This document shows, piece by piece, positions 1 to 11,808 of a stretch of DNA of 64,000 nt. The translations under genes and the position numbers were made by a program. The DNA is from Asterias rubens (taxonomy: Eukaryota; Echinodermata; Asteroidea; Forcipulatida; Asteriidae): positions 6,572,001-6,636,000 of the forward strand of contig NC_047068.1 of the NCBI RefSeq assembly GCF_902459465.1, in the 5' to 3' direction. A model generated the notes under the pieces. It was not told where the DNA came from. It saw only the letters and a list, made by a program, of their open reading frames with translations, and made no database searches. Each line of letters begins with the position of its first letter. Within the stretch, counting starts at the first letter, position 1.

Positions 1-331
1 ATGCACAACATAACAAACCTGTGAAAATTTTAGCTCGATTGGTCGTCGAAGCAGCGAGATATTATTGAAAGAAAAAAACACTCTTCTCGCACCATGGTCA
101 AGCGAAGTTGTGTGCTTTCAGATGCTTGATTTCGAGACCTCAAATTCTAAATCTGAGGTCTCGAAATCAAATTCGTGGAAAATTACCTCTTTCTCGAAAA
201 CTACGTCACTTCAGAGGGAGCTATTTCTCACAGTGTTTTATACTATCAACCTCTCCCCATTACTCGTAATCAAGAAAGGTTTTATGATAATAATTTTTTT
301 GAGTAATTACCAATAGTATCCACTGCGTTTA
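1..331. mobile_element. TTAA MITE family A, truncated by window edge
   Basis: The window opens inside a non-autonomous DNA element of the commonest family here. It carries the central hairpin (a 'tttcgagacctca' arm and its complement) and ends with a degraded form of the terminal repeat ('agtatccactgc') followed by TTTAA. The left end lies outside the window. About ten further copies occur in the window. Confidence 0.75.
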
Positions 332-1114
332 AGCCTATACACTGATCAGCTATACCAACAGAAAATAGCAAAACATTGAGCTTAGGGTTCGTTGCCTAGT
401 TTGATTATATCTTATAAATTAGTTGATGATGCCGTGATATCGGCGAGTAATTAAATGAATGAACACAGGTTTGATGGTCTTCATTTTCTATCAACTGTGA
501 AAACACAAAGGGTTTCCACAACATTTTCTCAGGGTCACACAAGGTTTATGTGTTTAAAATGTCTATGTTCATGCCTATGTGATACGAAGAAACAACTAAA
601 ACAATTTTCAATCATTGTTTCACAGTCATTTTATTGTAAAACGTAACCAAAAAAAGAATCTGACGACTGATCTTTAATTCCAAAATAATAATCACGTACA
701 ATAAGCCATACAGAAAACACAAAGAAATTGGAACTATACAACTATCAAGATGGAACTATACAATTTAACTATCAGTTTGTGTCAGCAAGATAGCAGGCTA
801 TAATTATTCACGGGTAAGGTTAAAGGGCATAATCCAGCCAGCAAGAATGTCTATTGACTTATCTGATTATCAGAATTGTTGTTCAAACTATAGGCCTTCA
901 TCTGCACCGACACTAGAAAGCAAAATTAAGTTTGATATTGGGGTCAAGAGATGGCGCTTCATGGGTTTCAACATTGAACTCAATTTTACTGACTGGATAG
1001 ACAACTCAGCATATTTGATAGTATGGGTTCGGGTGTCACTGAACTTTATCGCGTTTGCTTCCAACTAGTTTTCCCATGAAAATGGATCTACTCTTTAAAA
1101 TGGGAGTGTGCATT
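332..1114. other. No gene recognised
   Basis: AT-rich sequence. Open frames of 60-73 codons at 455-646 and 847-1068 show no recognisable domain, no splice context and no skewed composition, so I treat them as chance. Confidence 0.6.
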
Positions 1115-1391
1115 GGGCTCAATTTCATAGCGCTGCTTAACATTAAGCAAATTTGCGTGCTTACTGTAGCAGACAAATTTGCTTATGCCTTAGCGTATGG
1201 TTAGCAGAAACATTGCGCGGCCATATTGCGTGTTTACCATGGATTTGCATTGTGACGCCATTTATTTTCGTGCGGTAAGCACCGAAAGGGTAGCATGCAT
1301 TTTCGTGTTCTTACGGTTAGCAGCCCTATGAAATAGAAATTGCACAGTAAGCATAAAATCGGCCGCTAAGCAGCGCTATGAAATTGGGCCC
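1115..1391. mobile_element. MITE with GGGCCCAATTTCAT inverted termini
   Basis: A 277-bp element whose ends are imperfect inverted repeats: GGGCTCAATTTCATAGCGCT on the left, and the complement of GGGCCCAATTTCATAGCGCT on the right. Inside are several copies of taagcaaatt/ttagcag-type words. A diverged relative lies at 51755-51961 and another terminus remnant at about 51108-51125. I could not identify a target-site duplication. Confidence 0.55.
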
Positions 1392-1591
1392 TGGTTTGGT
1401 TAGGCCATCCATGCACAACGTCACAATGTTTCAGTTTGCATTTTAACATCACATATAAAATAAGAATAAGTGGGCTGGCTCAACGGCGTATAAATAAGAC
1501 AACTAACTACAATTTCGGTTGAGACAACCAGGCTATGTTGTTATAACCTTAAATATTGTGACAATCATTTTCATGGTGGTTACTTGTAGTA

Positions 1592-1597
1592 TTTATT
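1592..1597 (-). promoter_or_regulatory. Candidate poly(A) signal of DHCR7
   Basis: TTTATT on plus reads AATAAA on minus, about 330 nt past the DHCR7 stop. It is the first canonical hexamer I see there. This is a motif match only. Confidence 0.3.
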
Positions 1598-1924
1598 GGC
1601 ATGGTGAATGAGTAAAACTTCGTACATGAATGAGGAACTAGTAATTAATTGGCATTGGGAAGAGGCAGGCATCTTGAATGAATAAGGAGCTTGTAAATTG
1701 GCACGGTGAAAGAGTCAGTCGCCATGTATTACGAATGAATAACTTGTAAATATTGTCATAGTAAAAGAGTCAGACGTCGTGAACGTACAATTTTACAAGG
1801 AGTTAGTAAATTGGTAGGCGAAAAATTCATGTACAAATATTAAAGCGTCTGACGTACATCCGGCAAGAGGGGACGATACGGCACTCTCCGTGGGAACGTG
1901 GTTGCAACATCATCTTCTGCACTT

Positions 1925-4900
1925 CTAAAACAGCATTGGTATAAGTCTATACGGCACCTTGGCTGTATATTCATCCCACGCTGATCCATACTTAGCCTTA
2001 CATCTATGCTCATCCCGTACACATCGATGCACCAATAAGATGGTCATAAAGATGATGTAGAAGTACGGGTGTAGATGGGTCACACCACACGCCAGACAGT
2101 AAGCCAACGACCCCATAAGATCTCCGGTGTAGTTCATGTGCCGTGCTATGCCCCACCAACCGGAGAGAAGAAGCTTGCTTTGTCGCTTCTTGTTGTCTGA
2201 GCTGTAGTACTCCACCTTCATGTACTTGGGTTTGCTCCCCCAGACGGTGGCCTGGCCGTCGGAGCGACGGAATGAATCCTTCTGGTGGTTGACTGCGCGG
2301 AAGATGTAGTAGCCGGATAGACCGAGGAAAAGGACGCCACCAGCGGCTGCTTGCGAGAGATGGACTGGGTTGAAGACCAAGAAGAAGCCCTGTCGGGAGA
2401 GGGGAGTAAAATAGAAATGCTTTTGAAAAAGTAAAGAGGCAATTATTAATTAACACTATACACTAATGCGCAAAACTTTCAGTGTAAGATATTCTCTTGA
2501 TTAAATTCTTATAGTTTTTGTTTTGTTTTTGTTTTTGTCTTTCATGCAAGTTGCCAGTCACACGAGGCCAGAAGGCCACTTTTAAAGGTGTGGGCTATAA
2601 ATCAACATTGTTTTTCTTCAGAGCCGTTGCCACCTACTCTTGAGGTTAATACAAAGTTACCACCCTTACTGTCCATACTGAGGCTAGGGTATAATGGCTG
2701 GTCGAAAGCACTACCCCAACCTTACGAAGTAATCATTGCTAGTTTTTTGCTTAAGGAGAAAAGTGTCACGACCGGGACTCGAACCCACGCCCTGCTGATC
2801 AGAAACACCAGAACCGTAGTCATAAACAGTGGTGTAACAAGAGGGGCGAGGGCAGGGAAGTCTGCCTCTCGCATAAAACGCTTGCTCCCTTTCCGTTTGT
2901 TTGCAACGTTTACGTACCTGTAGTGTGTACATGGTCGGCAGCCACACTGAGTCTCCCCATCCCAGCATAAAACCAAAATGGTCATGGTGCATGTCAATGG
3001 TGTTCAGGTACCAAGCTTCGTTCCAGAAGAAGTCCACAACATAGATAGCCTGGAGACCATTCACCAACACCATGGAGTTGGTCAAGTGTCCGTGCAACTC
3101 GTACTGCTTCCACGCGTACGACATGTTGATGATCGTCCAGGCTACTATCCCAGGTCGACCGTTGTAGAACAACTTGAAGTCGAACCATTTCCCGATGCGC
3201 GGGTTGAACTCGATCCCCATCAGGAAATCGTAGAGGATGTTCCCACTAAATTTGCGATCGGATTTGAAGGAAGGGAAGAGGTACGCCTTGACCATGGCGA
3301 AGATACTCACACTGTACCCCATGATGTTGGCCATGATCAGCAAGGGGCCGTAATTGTCCACGATGATCGTCGGGGAGAACCAGCGGAAGTGGAAGGCGTT
3401 TGCGAGGAAAAGAGCATTGGAGATGATCCAAGCCTGGAGACCGTTGACTCCGTAGCTAAGACGGTTACCGGCAGGGGTGACGGCACCGAGACACACGCCG
3501 CCACGATACCCAGGGATGATGTAGTGACACACGTCGGGAAGGTACCATAGTATAACCTTGAAGAAACAACAGTCAATATTTAAACTAAGTATTTCCATAA
3601 TTAAGGTGTTTCCAATGTCTATTTTAATTTTTTTTTTCGTTAGCGTAAATTTAGTGAAATCTGTCCCCGAAGATTTGTCATGGGCTGAATGAGGTAGATT
3701 ACAAAGAGGGCGCTGTCCAAAGAAGTTTGTATAGGCAGTTTGTCCGTATGCAATTGTTTTTGTCTGTACACCAAAAGGACCACTGTCGTAGTGCTTCTCA
3801 ATTGGGAAATGTTTCTAATTCGATTTTTGAAAAGGGAATCCTTAAACAAAAAATCAGGAAAATTTTGAGGACTGCAACTCTATACTACAGAAATTGCTCT
3901 CCGTATGATGGAGAGAACCTCCTCCCAACATAATGTCAATGTTTGACCCGGAAATGGTTGACTGATTTAAAGCGAATATCAAGTTTGTTTAAAAAAAAAA
4001 ATCAATTTGCAGCTTAACCTTACCTGGAATGTAAACCAAATTGCGTACAGCGCGGCGGCTTTAGCAGTGACACTTGGGACATGTTGCCACAGTTGCGTCA
4101 AAGTGACGTCACCTGCTACAAGCTTGGTGATTGGCGTGCTCAGTTCACATTGGTAATCTGTACATGAAATGTAGTAATAGATGGGTAGCACGGGGCAACA
4201 GCAAAGGACGAAGAGGACTGCAAGCATGCTCAGTAGATCGACACTCCTGCAAAACAAAATCAGACAACAATCAGAAGTCAGCCAATGTTATTTTCACCAT
4301 AAGTGAGCACGCGTGTCCAAATCGAGGCAGCCAGTGAAGCCACATGTCTCACTCTCGGATTGTATTGGATCAGGAAGCTCATCTAAAACGCTTGGTAATT
4401 TTTTTTTAGTGGACCACTGTTTGTGGCATTCACTCCCTAGCGAAGCTTTGATTTTCCCCGAGAAATCTCAAATCACTGCTTTTCCGACTGACTCAGGCCT
4501 TGACTGAATGGTTTTAACGTTAAAACGTTTATGAGAACTGACATGTGTCGCGACATGTCAGTTCTCAAGAACTTTAACCAGTCAGTCGGAAAAGCTATTG
4601 GTCATTGTTGCCATCACAAGCAAGTTGTAAACCGGTCGTCAGATTTTACTTCAACGTTAAAGACACTGGACACTATTGGTTATTTTCAAAGACCAGTCTT
4701 CTAAATTGGTGTATATCAACATTATACATAAAATATGAAACCTGTGAACATTTGAGCTCAATTATTGGTCGTCGAAGTTGCGAGATAATAATGAAAGAAA
4801 AACACCCTTGTCACACGAAGTTGTGTGCTTTCAGATGCTGGAATTCGAGACCTCAAAATCTAATTCATAGGTCCCGAAATCAAATGTGTTGAAAATAACT

Positions 4901-5425
4901 TCTTTCTAGAAAACTACGTTTTACTTCAGAGGGAGCCGTTTCTCACATTGTTTTATACTATCAACCTCTCCCCGTTACTCGTTCCCAAGTATGGTTTTAT
5001 GCTAATATTTATTTTGAGTAATTACCAATAGTGTCCACTGCCTTTAAAACGAGTTAACACCGTGGTGCAACTAGTTAGCCTGTTTGGGGTATGTGGACAC
5101 TAGGAGTGCACTTTTTTTGTTTGGGTGTATACAGACAAATTTACCCAAACCCTGAGTTTCATATGAATGCAATCACTTTAATATTTCAAAATGGCTTATG
5201 AAGACTTATGTTGGAAAGGTGGGTCTTCGTAACCATGGCCTTTCCCCTATAGAAAATCTCTCATTGACCCGATATTCAAAAAAAGAAATAGGTAAGTAGG
5301 TATACGGTAGCTTACCATGCACGCCCCCACTCTCCCGGCTTCTGGGCATTGCCAGCCCTCTTCTTTGATGAATTCAACGGGTCAGCTTCGCCGCGACGGC
5401 CCGCTAACGGTACTTTTGACTTCAT
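1925..5425 (-). CDS. DHCR7: 7-dehydrocholesterol reductase (DHCR7), four coding exons
   Basis: Reduces the C7-C8 double bond of 7-dehydrocholesterol (NADPH-dependent) in the last step of Kandutsch-Russell cholesterol synthesis; a multipass ER-membrane enzyme of the ERG4/ERG24 family. Coding exons on minus: 5425-5316, 4246-4024, 3556-2918 and 2389-1925 (stop TAG). All junctions are GT-AG and the phases fit, giving 478 aa against about 475 in vertebrates. The start is the ATG at 5425; the first exon ends in the family motif GEWGRAW, completed across the splice. Both sterol-reductase signatures are present: [16 protein letters not shown] (from about residue 224) and [17 protein letters not shown] (443-459). 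The protein ends PYRLIPMLF. Intron 1 holds a MITE and a hairpin; intron 3 holds a SINE. No frameshift or missing motif, so it looks functional. Confidence 0.96.
2722..2850 (-). mobile_element. tRNA-derived SINE fragment in DHCR7 intron 3
   Basis: On minus, GTGGGTTCGAGTCCCGGTC is a B-box-like tRNA promoter segment, followed by GTGACACTTTTCTCCTTAAG. The same order (B box, then 'gacactgttgcccctgagc') recurs at about 51970-52045. There is no convincing A box or cloverleaf, so it is a SINE piece rather than a tRNA gene. Boundaries are approximate. Confidence 0.5.
4472..4595. repeat. Foldback hairpin in DHCR7 intron 1
   Basis: The outer arms CTTTTCCGACTGACT and AGTCAGTCGGAAAAG enclose an inner palindrome of about 34 bp (GAGAACTGACATG...CATGTCAGTTCTC) centred near 4549. 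It probably derives from a short foldback element. The middle of the arms is only partly complementary. Confidence 0.6.
4657..5047. mobile_element. TTAA MITE family A in DHCR7 intron 1
   Basis: Flanked by TTAA on both sides (4657-4660 and 5044-5047). The left terminus is AGACACTGGACACTATTGG and the right is its near complement (ccaatagtgtccactgcct). The interior contains the family hairpin with 'gagacctcaaa'. Confidence 0.85.
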
Positions 5426-6275
5426 GTTTGAACTCTCTCAAGTCGAAAGTCACAATGACCGTTTTAGTGCCGCAATACCGTTGGTTTGTTTTATAATACC
5501 GAAATAAATCTCAGCGTCAAAAATAAACCACACTCCTATACTGTGTAAAGATAAATATAACTCACGGCCGAGGTCTATTTCCAGGTGAGTGCAGATCACA
5601 ATCAGCCATTTTGAAATGACCTTTTTGCCACAATGATTAACTACATTGTATTTACGAACACTTTGGTTAATCTTCTCTTATCAGTTTGACACGAAGGGTC
5701 AGAAGGAAAAAATACTTAGGGAAGTTTCGAATTGGAGACTAAGTAGTTTTGGGGTTTTCGTTATCAGGGAATGTCAAGGGTTTTATAACCAGACGTACTA
5801 TAAAATTAAATTATAGTATAGCAGAGTTGGATTGAGCCTATTAGGCTCAAGTTCGTAGATCGAAGGTTGACTTTTAAATCGTTAATTATAGAATGGTGGT
5901 TCCAATTTTGTTGCTGCTTCATAAAGACTGAAGACAAAATCCTCTATCGTTGGATCGATATTGCAGACTTTTGTTCGAATTAAAGGAAAGCGCTTGTCGT
6001 CAATTTAGCAAATAACAACTCGGACTCGGGCAATCTAAAATGTGTGCGCATAAAAAAATATCGAGTTTATACAGCTCGTGGTTTTTCGGTATCAGTTAGT
6101 TGCCCTTTCTTTAAATTATACAGCACCATTTTTTTTCACGGCATCATATTATTTCATTACAAATACAGTACTTTATTTCTTTAACTTTTTTGGGAAATCG
6201 CATTGAAGCATCTATATACAAACAGATTGGCGCTTTATATATTGGCAATTTAGTGTTATTTGTATATTAATAGCG
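5426..6275. other. DHCR7 upstream region
   Basis: The 5' flank of DHCR7 (minus strand). No TATA box is evident just upstream of the ATG, as is usual for housekeeping promoters, and no other gene or recognisable element was found. Confidence 0.4.
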
Positions 6276-6665
6276 TTAAAGGAACACGTTGCCTTGGATC
6301 GGACGAGTTGGTCTATAAAAAATCGTTTGAAACCGTTTGTTATGAATTGATATGGTTGGAAAGATGTTTTACAAGTAGAATATAATGATCCACACAAGTA
6401 TCACTCAAAATTGCACGGTTTTCATTTTACATCGCAAATTAACACGGTCGGCCATTTATGGGAGTCAACTTTTTGACTCCCATAAATGGCCGACCGTGTT
6501 AGTCGACGAGATAAAACGAAAACCACGCAATTGTGAGGCATATTTGTGTAGATCATTGTATTCTACTTTTACAACGTCTTTCTAATCATATCAATTTTAT
6601 AAAAAACGGTTACAAACGATTTTCGAAGACCAACTCGACCGATCCAAGGCAACGTGTTCCTTTAA
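6276..6665. mobile_element. TTAA foldback MITE, family D
   Basis: A 382-bp element between two TTAA sites (6276-6279 and 6662-6665). The ends AGGAACACGTTGCCTTGG and CCAAGGCAACGTGTTCCT are perfect complements. The two halves are inverted repeats almost to the centre, where 'gggagtcaactttttgactccc' forms the loop region, so a transcript would fold into one long hairpin. Confidence 0.85.
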
Positions 6666-7734
6666 TGTGAACGTTTATTTTTGTGCGGATTTGACTGTTG
6701 TGTAATTGTGCGTGTCACGATGGCCTGAAGTGAAGGACAATTTATTGTTGCCCTCATAGGTGGACAGGGTTCATTCTGCCCCAAGTCAAATTCCAAAACC
6801 AAGTTAAACAATTATAATTACACATTTCGGAGAAGGCCACACATTTAGAGAGTCCCAAATCATGCCCTGGTCTGTCCACCCCACTCAACCTCAAAACCAT
6901 GGTCCTTGCCACCCCCTTACAACTAAAACCCGTTCTACTACCTTCCTTTGCCACTCCACCCAAACCCCTCTCCCGTCGATCAACGGCCCCCCCCCAGCCC
7001 GCCCATTCCCCCTCCCCCAATCCAACACCCTCTTCCTAGACCACCCAGACACGAAGTTCTAAAACACACTATTTTTTACATTAATCTTGATTGAGATACA
7101 AGTATCTTTATTTACACTTTTTGATATCATCAAATTATTCTTTATTTAAGTCCGTAGATCAACAAACTATTGTGAACAAAACTTCATTGTTCTTTCGAGG
7201 TAGTGAAGGCCGGTCTCAAGTCCAACGGTGACTCATATATAGTTATTACTCACAACTTTTTACTGATGAATTCCAAACTGGTTAAAGGTTAGGCACTATT
7301 TCAATACGCTCCATGGCGTGTGAATTTGAACACGAAATTTTAATATTCAAGTAATAGTATGAGTAACATTAATAACAATGATACTAAAACCATTTTTATA
7401 TAGCGTATATCACGTGAGGTACCTAAGCGCTCTAAAGGGAAATCAACCATTTTTGTACAAAGTAAGATATGTTTTTAACCGGGTTTTGATTTGATCTGAT
7501 GTCTCAGCCTGTTTAACAACCTCTGGAAGACTGTTTCATAACTGACTGCTGCATATTGGAAAGAGCAGGAACTGTACGGCTTGGTTTTGATAACTGGGGG
7601 AGTCAGAAGGGATTTATTTGAAGATCGCTAAATCCTTGTTGTTTACACTGCTTTGAAGATAAACCGGGGCAATACCATTGATACATTGATAAGTCAGAAC
7701 CAAAACTTTTAAATCAATTAACATAGGTTTTCTC
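6666..7734. other. No gene recognised
   Basis: Contains a C-rich stretch (about 6860-7030, rich in ccaccc and ccccc) that opens short proline-rich frames on plus and glycine-rich frames on minus, then AT-rich sequence. Neither frame looks coding. Confidence 0.5.
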
Positions 7735-8590
7735 GGTCAATTTCGGTAAATGGACATTCAATTTAATTTTCGTGCGTTCGAATTAAAGCTATTTTGCCTT
7801 TCCCATATTATTGCGTTTTCAATTTCAGAATTCGGCCTTTCAATTTCGTTTTGAGGCATTCAAGTTCCTTTAGCACTCTGTTCAATTTAGCATATCGTCA
7901 TTTTTGTTTGACAAACAATCATCATTCAATTTAGCAAAGCTGGTTTAAATAGAGATTTCGCTGATTTAATTCATTTCAATTTCGTAAAGAGGCAATCAAT
8001 TTTGCTTATTAAAGATTCAAATAAGTACGACTAAAGAAATATAAATAAGTGCGTACCGTCACTTTAGTTCAGGCAAACCTTTTTTTTCTTTTCTTTATTT
8101 AAGTTTCAAGTTATACCTTTGCAGGGGACCCATGAGGTTAACCCCTCTTCTTTGTTTTAATCTAGTTTCGTTTTTATCGGAGGGAGGGGAGCTTTTTTTT
8201 TTTTAGCTGACCAAGATCTAATTTTGTATTGTGTTTGATTGGATATTGTTAATGTTTGTTCTTCGCCAACCATCAATATGTTGCCAAAAGGTTTTTATCC
8301 CTCAAACATTATTAAGGAAAAACAAGTTAACCAACTGTTTTTAGATTGCACAAATTCAAAAAATGACTGCCCACAAGTTCAAAAAATGACTGCCCAAAAT
8401 AAATTTGAATGACTAAACACATGCCTCAAAAAACTCCTGCGAATTTGAATGCTGCTTTGTTGAATTGTAAACTCGAATGATATTCTTTTTTAATTTAAAT
8501 GACGCAACAGTGCATTTGACTAGTCCTAAAACGAAATCGAACGACTTTTTTCAGTAACACTCGATTTCTAATAGAAATAGAATAGCGTTG
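7735..8590. repeat. AT-rich region with inverted 'attcaattt' motif clusters
   Basis: From about 7738 to 8010 the words 'ttcaattt(c/a)g' and 'cattcaattta' recur every 20-30 bases. From about 8390 to 8570 the complement ('aaatttgaatg', 'gaatttgaatgc', 'aattgtaaactcgaatg') recurs. The paired orientation suggests subterminal repeats of a decayed DNA transposon; no termini or coding remnant could be fixed. Confidence 0.35.
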
Positions 8591-8813
8591 CGGTTAAAAT
8601 GGCCGTGCATTTGACGTCATTGATTGTTTTCGCTTTGGTTGTTTTCAGTTAATTGTTGCCATGGAAAAACTGCCAGCGTGCTACTGTTATTAGTTGTACG
8701 GTGTGGTTCCGGGTTGAATCTGACGGATATTCAATTAAGTTTGCCTTCCAATGGTCACTCGCACCGGGCAGCTTTGATAATAAGCGATAATTGATATAAT
8801 TGTTTTCGCCAGT

Positions 8814-9199
8814 TTAAGGCAGTGGACACTATTGGAAATTTCTCAAAATAATTGTTAGCATGAAACCTTTCTTTGTGACAAGTAGTGGGGAGAGGTTGAT
8901 GGTATAAAACATTGTGAGAAACAGCTCCCTCTGAAGTGCCATAGCTTACGAGAAAGAAGTAATTTTCCACGAATGTGATTTCGAGACCTCAGATTTAAAA
9001 CTTGAGTTCTCGAAATCAACCATCTAAACTCGCACAACTTCGTGTGACATGGGTGTTTTTCTCTTTCATTGTTATCTCGCAAGTTCGATGACCGATTGAG
9101 CTCAAATTTTCACAGGTTTGTTATTTTATGCATGTGTTGAGATACACCAACTGTGAAGGCTAGTCTTTGACAATAACCAATAGTGTCCACTGTCTTTAA
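8814..9199. mobile_element. TTAA MITE family A
   Basis: TTAA at 8814-8817 and 9196-9199. The termini are GGCAGTGGACACTATTGG and its near complement (ccaatagtgtccactgtct), with the family hairpin at about 8978-9022. Confidence 0.85.
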
Positions 9200-9358
9200 T
9201 TGTTGACCTGTAAACACTTCCAGCTTGGTATTGTAGTAATAACTAATAGTACGGTCAATTTCACCTTCTCGTGGTTACCCGCGCCAGCTTTAATAATGAC
9301 CAATCTGGAACGCCCCTGTGATATTGGTCTGCATTGGGTTCGACAAAAGCACCACAGC

Positions 9359-9364
9359 TATAAA
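9359..9364 (+). promoter_or_regulatory. Possible TATA box of lectin copy 1
   Basis: TATAAA lies 280 bases before the ATG of lectin copy 1. That distance would need a long leader or a 5'UTR intron; a possible acceptor ('attctcag') lies 15 bases before the ATG. Copies 2-4 instead have a TATA box 66 bases before the ATG, so this copy has a different promoter region. Confidence 0.25.
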
Positions 9365-9644
9365 CACTGAAAACGGCAAAGTCAATCAGTCGTTTTAACA
9401 CTAGCTTTCTGCCAACAACAGTTTGGAATTATTTCAAATCCCGATATATCTTTCTGTTATACGGTTTACTTCAAAAATCATTTTAAAAAACGAGACAAGT
9501 TTTATTTCTTGTTCTGGGTTTATGAAAAGACACTCTGAGGCATTTGGTCCATCTTTGTCTGGTGACGGCGGTCTGAAAACATTTTAAACGTTCAATTAGT
9601 TAATCTTTGACAATAAATTTCGAGCATTCTCAGGAATTTACAAG

Positions 9645-10269
9645 ATGCGTATAGTTCAAGTGTTGAGTCTTGTTCTTGGAGTTTACTGTGGCCGTCTATT
9701 AGCTGAAATCTGCCCTCCTGATTGGCACCGATACGGCGAGTCATGTTACTTCATTATAAAGGACAAGATGGATTGGTACCAAGCAAATCGCACTTGTGCC
9801 GAGTCACGAGCAAACCTAGCCATCCCAAACTCTCAATCCGAACAGGATTACATATGGGAACTATTCCTGAAAGAACCTGATCTGACAACAAATGACCATC
9901 TTTGGATTGGTTGCAATGACATATTGGAGGAGGGAAACTGGCAGTACTGTCCGTTAAACGGTGATGATACCAAAGCCTATGAGAATTGGGCGGATGAAGA
10001 GCCAAATGACTATAACGGTGGTGAAGATTGTGGTGTCCAAGACAAGAGGAGGGGGTGGTACATGGAACGATGACCACTGCGAAAACTCTCACTTTGCCGT
10101 ATGCGAGCTCCCTGTTAGCAGTGGTGGCCGCCTCACTCCTCAGTGCCTGCTACACCACGCCATGGGTGAAGGCATCGGATCATGTGGGAAGGCTTGCCGT
10201 TCACATCCCCGATGTCACTCCTTCAATCTGCCTAAACAAGCTGGAGGGAAGATGGTTTGTCCATGAAGC
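9645..10269 (+). pseudogene. Secreted C-type lectin, copy 1, frameshifted
   Basis: A one-exon lectin frame: signal peptide (about 1-20), CTLD beginning with CPPDWHRYGESCYF, glycosylation sequon NRT, WIGCND, and the calcium/sugar motif EPN in 'DEEPNDYNGGEDCG'. Five Gs at 10051-10055, where the sister copy 5 has four, shift the frame, so the protein would stop after about 142 residues. The frame resumes in +1 with GGTWNDDHCENSHFAVCEL and the shared Cys-rich tail ending KMVCP at 10266. One base in a homopolymer could be a sequencing error or a real inactivation. This is the only plus-strand copy, and it has a different upstream region from copies 2-4. Downstream sequence (10500-10620, 11630-11800) matches the minus-strand units in reverse. 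Confidence 0.8.
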
Positions 10270-11272
10270 AGTAAGGATAAGTAGGAAACGAAGGAGACAT
10301 GAAGGAGAATATGGAGGACAACGGATTGTCATCTATTGATGAATATCGAAACTTTCAATTCTTTGTGTTTAGTGATGATTGTTTTTGTGAGGTACTCACT
10401 ATCTGTGTTTTCTAGTGGATGGTAAATTCAACGGCTATGTATGAGGTATGTTGACAATTATATCGTGTAGTCAAAGTGAAGCCGTAGTTTTATAAACGTA
10501 TGTTATAGAGGGGGCGAGGGTGGCAGGCAGTAGTCGCATGTAACGTTGGCGCAAGCTAGGTCAATACAATGTAATGGTACCAATTTGGCAACTGACACAG
10601 CCTGCAGTCGCCATTTCCGCTCGTAAAATATACCTTCTTGAACAAGATTGAAGGAAGATGGTTTGTCTAGAAAGCAGCAAGGGTCATAGAAAACGGCTAC
10701 AGGAGAAAATGAAGGACACAACAACTGATAATCAAAACAAAAAATTAAATTTGTAACTCTCGGTGTTTAATTAAGACATGCACTTTTTGTGAATTATTGT
10801 TCTGTCATATACTTATTAAAATTGCTGTTTTGTTTTATAAATGATTGATATATGCTGGCAACTATCAAGTAGTTGAGTTTAGCTGTTGTGCTATGCTGTA
10901 TTTGAACCTTTTCACAATTTTTAAGAAGTATAAATTGTTTGTGAAATCATAAACATATTCTGCACCTTAGTTGTAAACACTTGTCATGTAGATATGGACA
11001 TTGATTTTAGTGCGAGGTGTTAAGCTCCACACATTCATGTGAATGATTTGAAATAGAGTCATCGTTTGGTGTTCGTAAACGCAATGCTCATGTTAATGTA
11101 AAATTATCACGAAAAATAAAGTTAAAAGCCCACTGTGAAAGTTTGAATGCAATGAATACTTGTTGAGTAAACAGCAAAACCTCGTCCCAGATTTTTTATT
11201 ACAAGATCTAACCACCACGTATAGTGAGATGACAGTGGGCACCAAACGCACAGCGCGGAAAATTGATTCACC
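10270..11272 (+). other. 3' flank of lectin copy 1 (shared amplicon sequence)
   Basis: No gene. The stretch at 10503-10620 is the complement of about 19780-19905 and 25440-25560, so it belongs to the lectin amplicon. AATAAA at 11115-11120 could be a poly(A) signal but lies about 850 bases past the lectin stop. Confidence 0.5.
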
Positions 11273-11496
11273 TTAAAGTCACCTGGAAATAGAATTTTTA
11301 TTTTGTCAAACATAAGAGTATATGTTTAGTAACAATTAAACAATTGTTTTAGTAATTGTTTGTAACGATATATATGTTAAAAAAATAGAAAAAGTTGTTT
11401 GGGGGTTGACTCCGCCTACCCCATTTGTGACGTCACATTATTATATTAGTGACAAAAGCTTTACTTTGACAAAATACCACTTCCAGGTGACTTTAA
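11273..11496. mobile_element. TTAA MITE, family C
   Basis: A 216-bp element between TTAA at 11273-11276 and 11493-11496. The termini AGTCACCTGGAA and TTCCAGGTGACT are perfect complements. It is absent from the matching position of the copy 4 and 5 units (near 28760 and 33700), so it is a private insertion. Confidence 0.75.
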
Positions 11497-11808
11497 GCCG
11501 AGTTTTGACATTTCTGAAATAATATTTCACTTCACAATATACTTACTATACCTTAACTGTCTAAATAGCATGGAGCCTTTGGAATAGAAATTACATAATT
11601 TGTTTATTTTAAGGTAATTAAGGGAGTTATGACACGTCATTCGATCCCATTCAACCAAAGTGAAGATTCATTCTAACCCTCACAAGAAGCACACCATTCA
11701 ATCAAGCCATGAAAAGAACAAACGTCTTCAATCAATCCGTTTGGGCAACTTGCCTGTGCCCCTACTGAATGGTTGATGCATCATATCGCTTGCTGCCAAC
11801 GATGAACT

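Noticed and set aside
2755-2830. tRNA gene on minus
   Set aside because: Only the B-box/T-arm-like segment is present; no acceptor stem, anticodon arm or A box could be folded. It is a SINE fragment.
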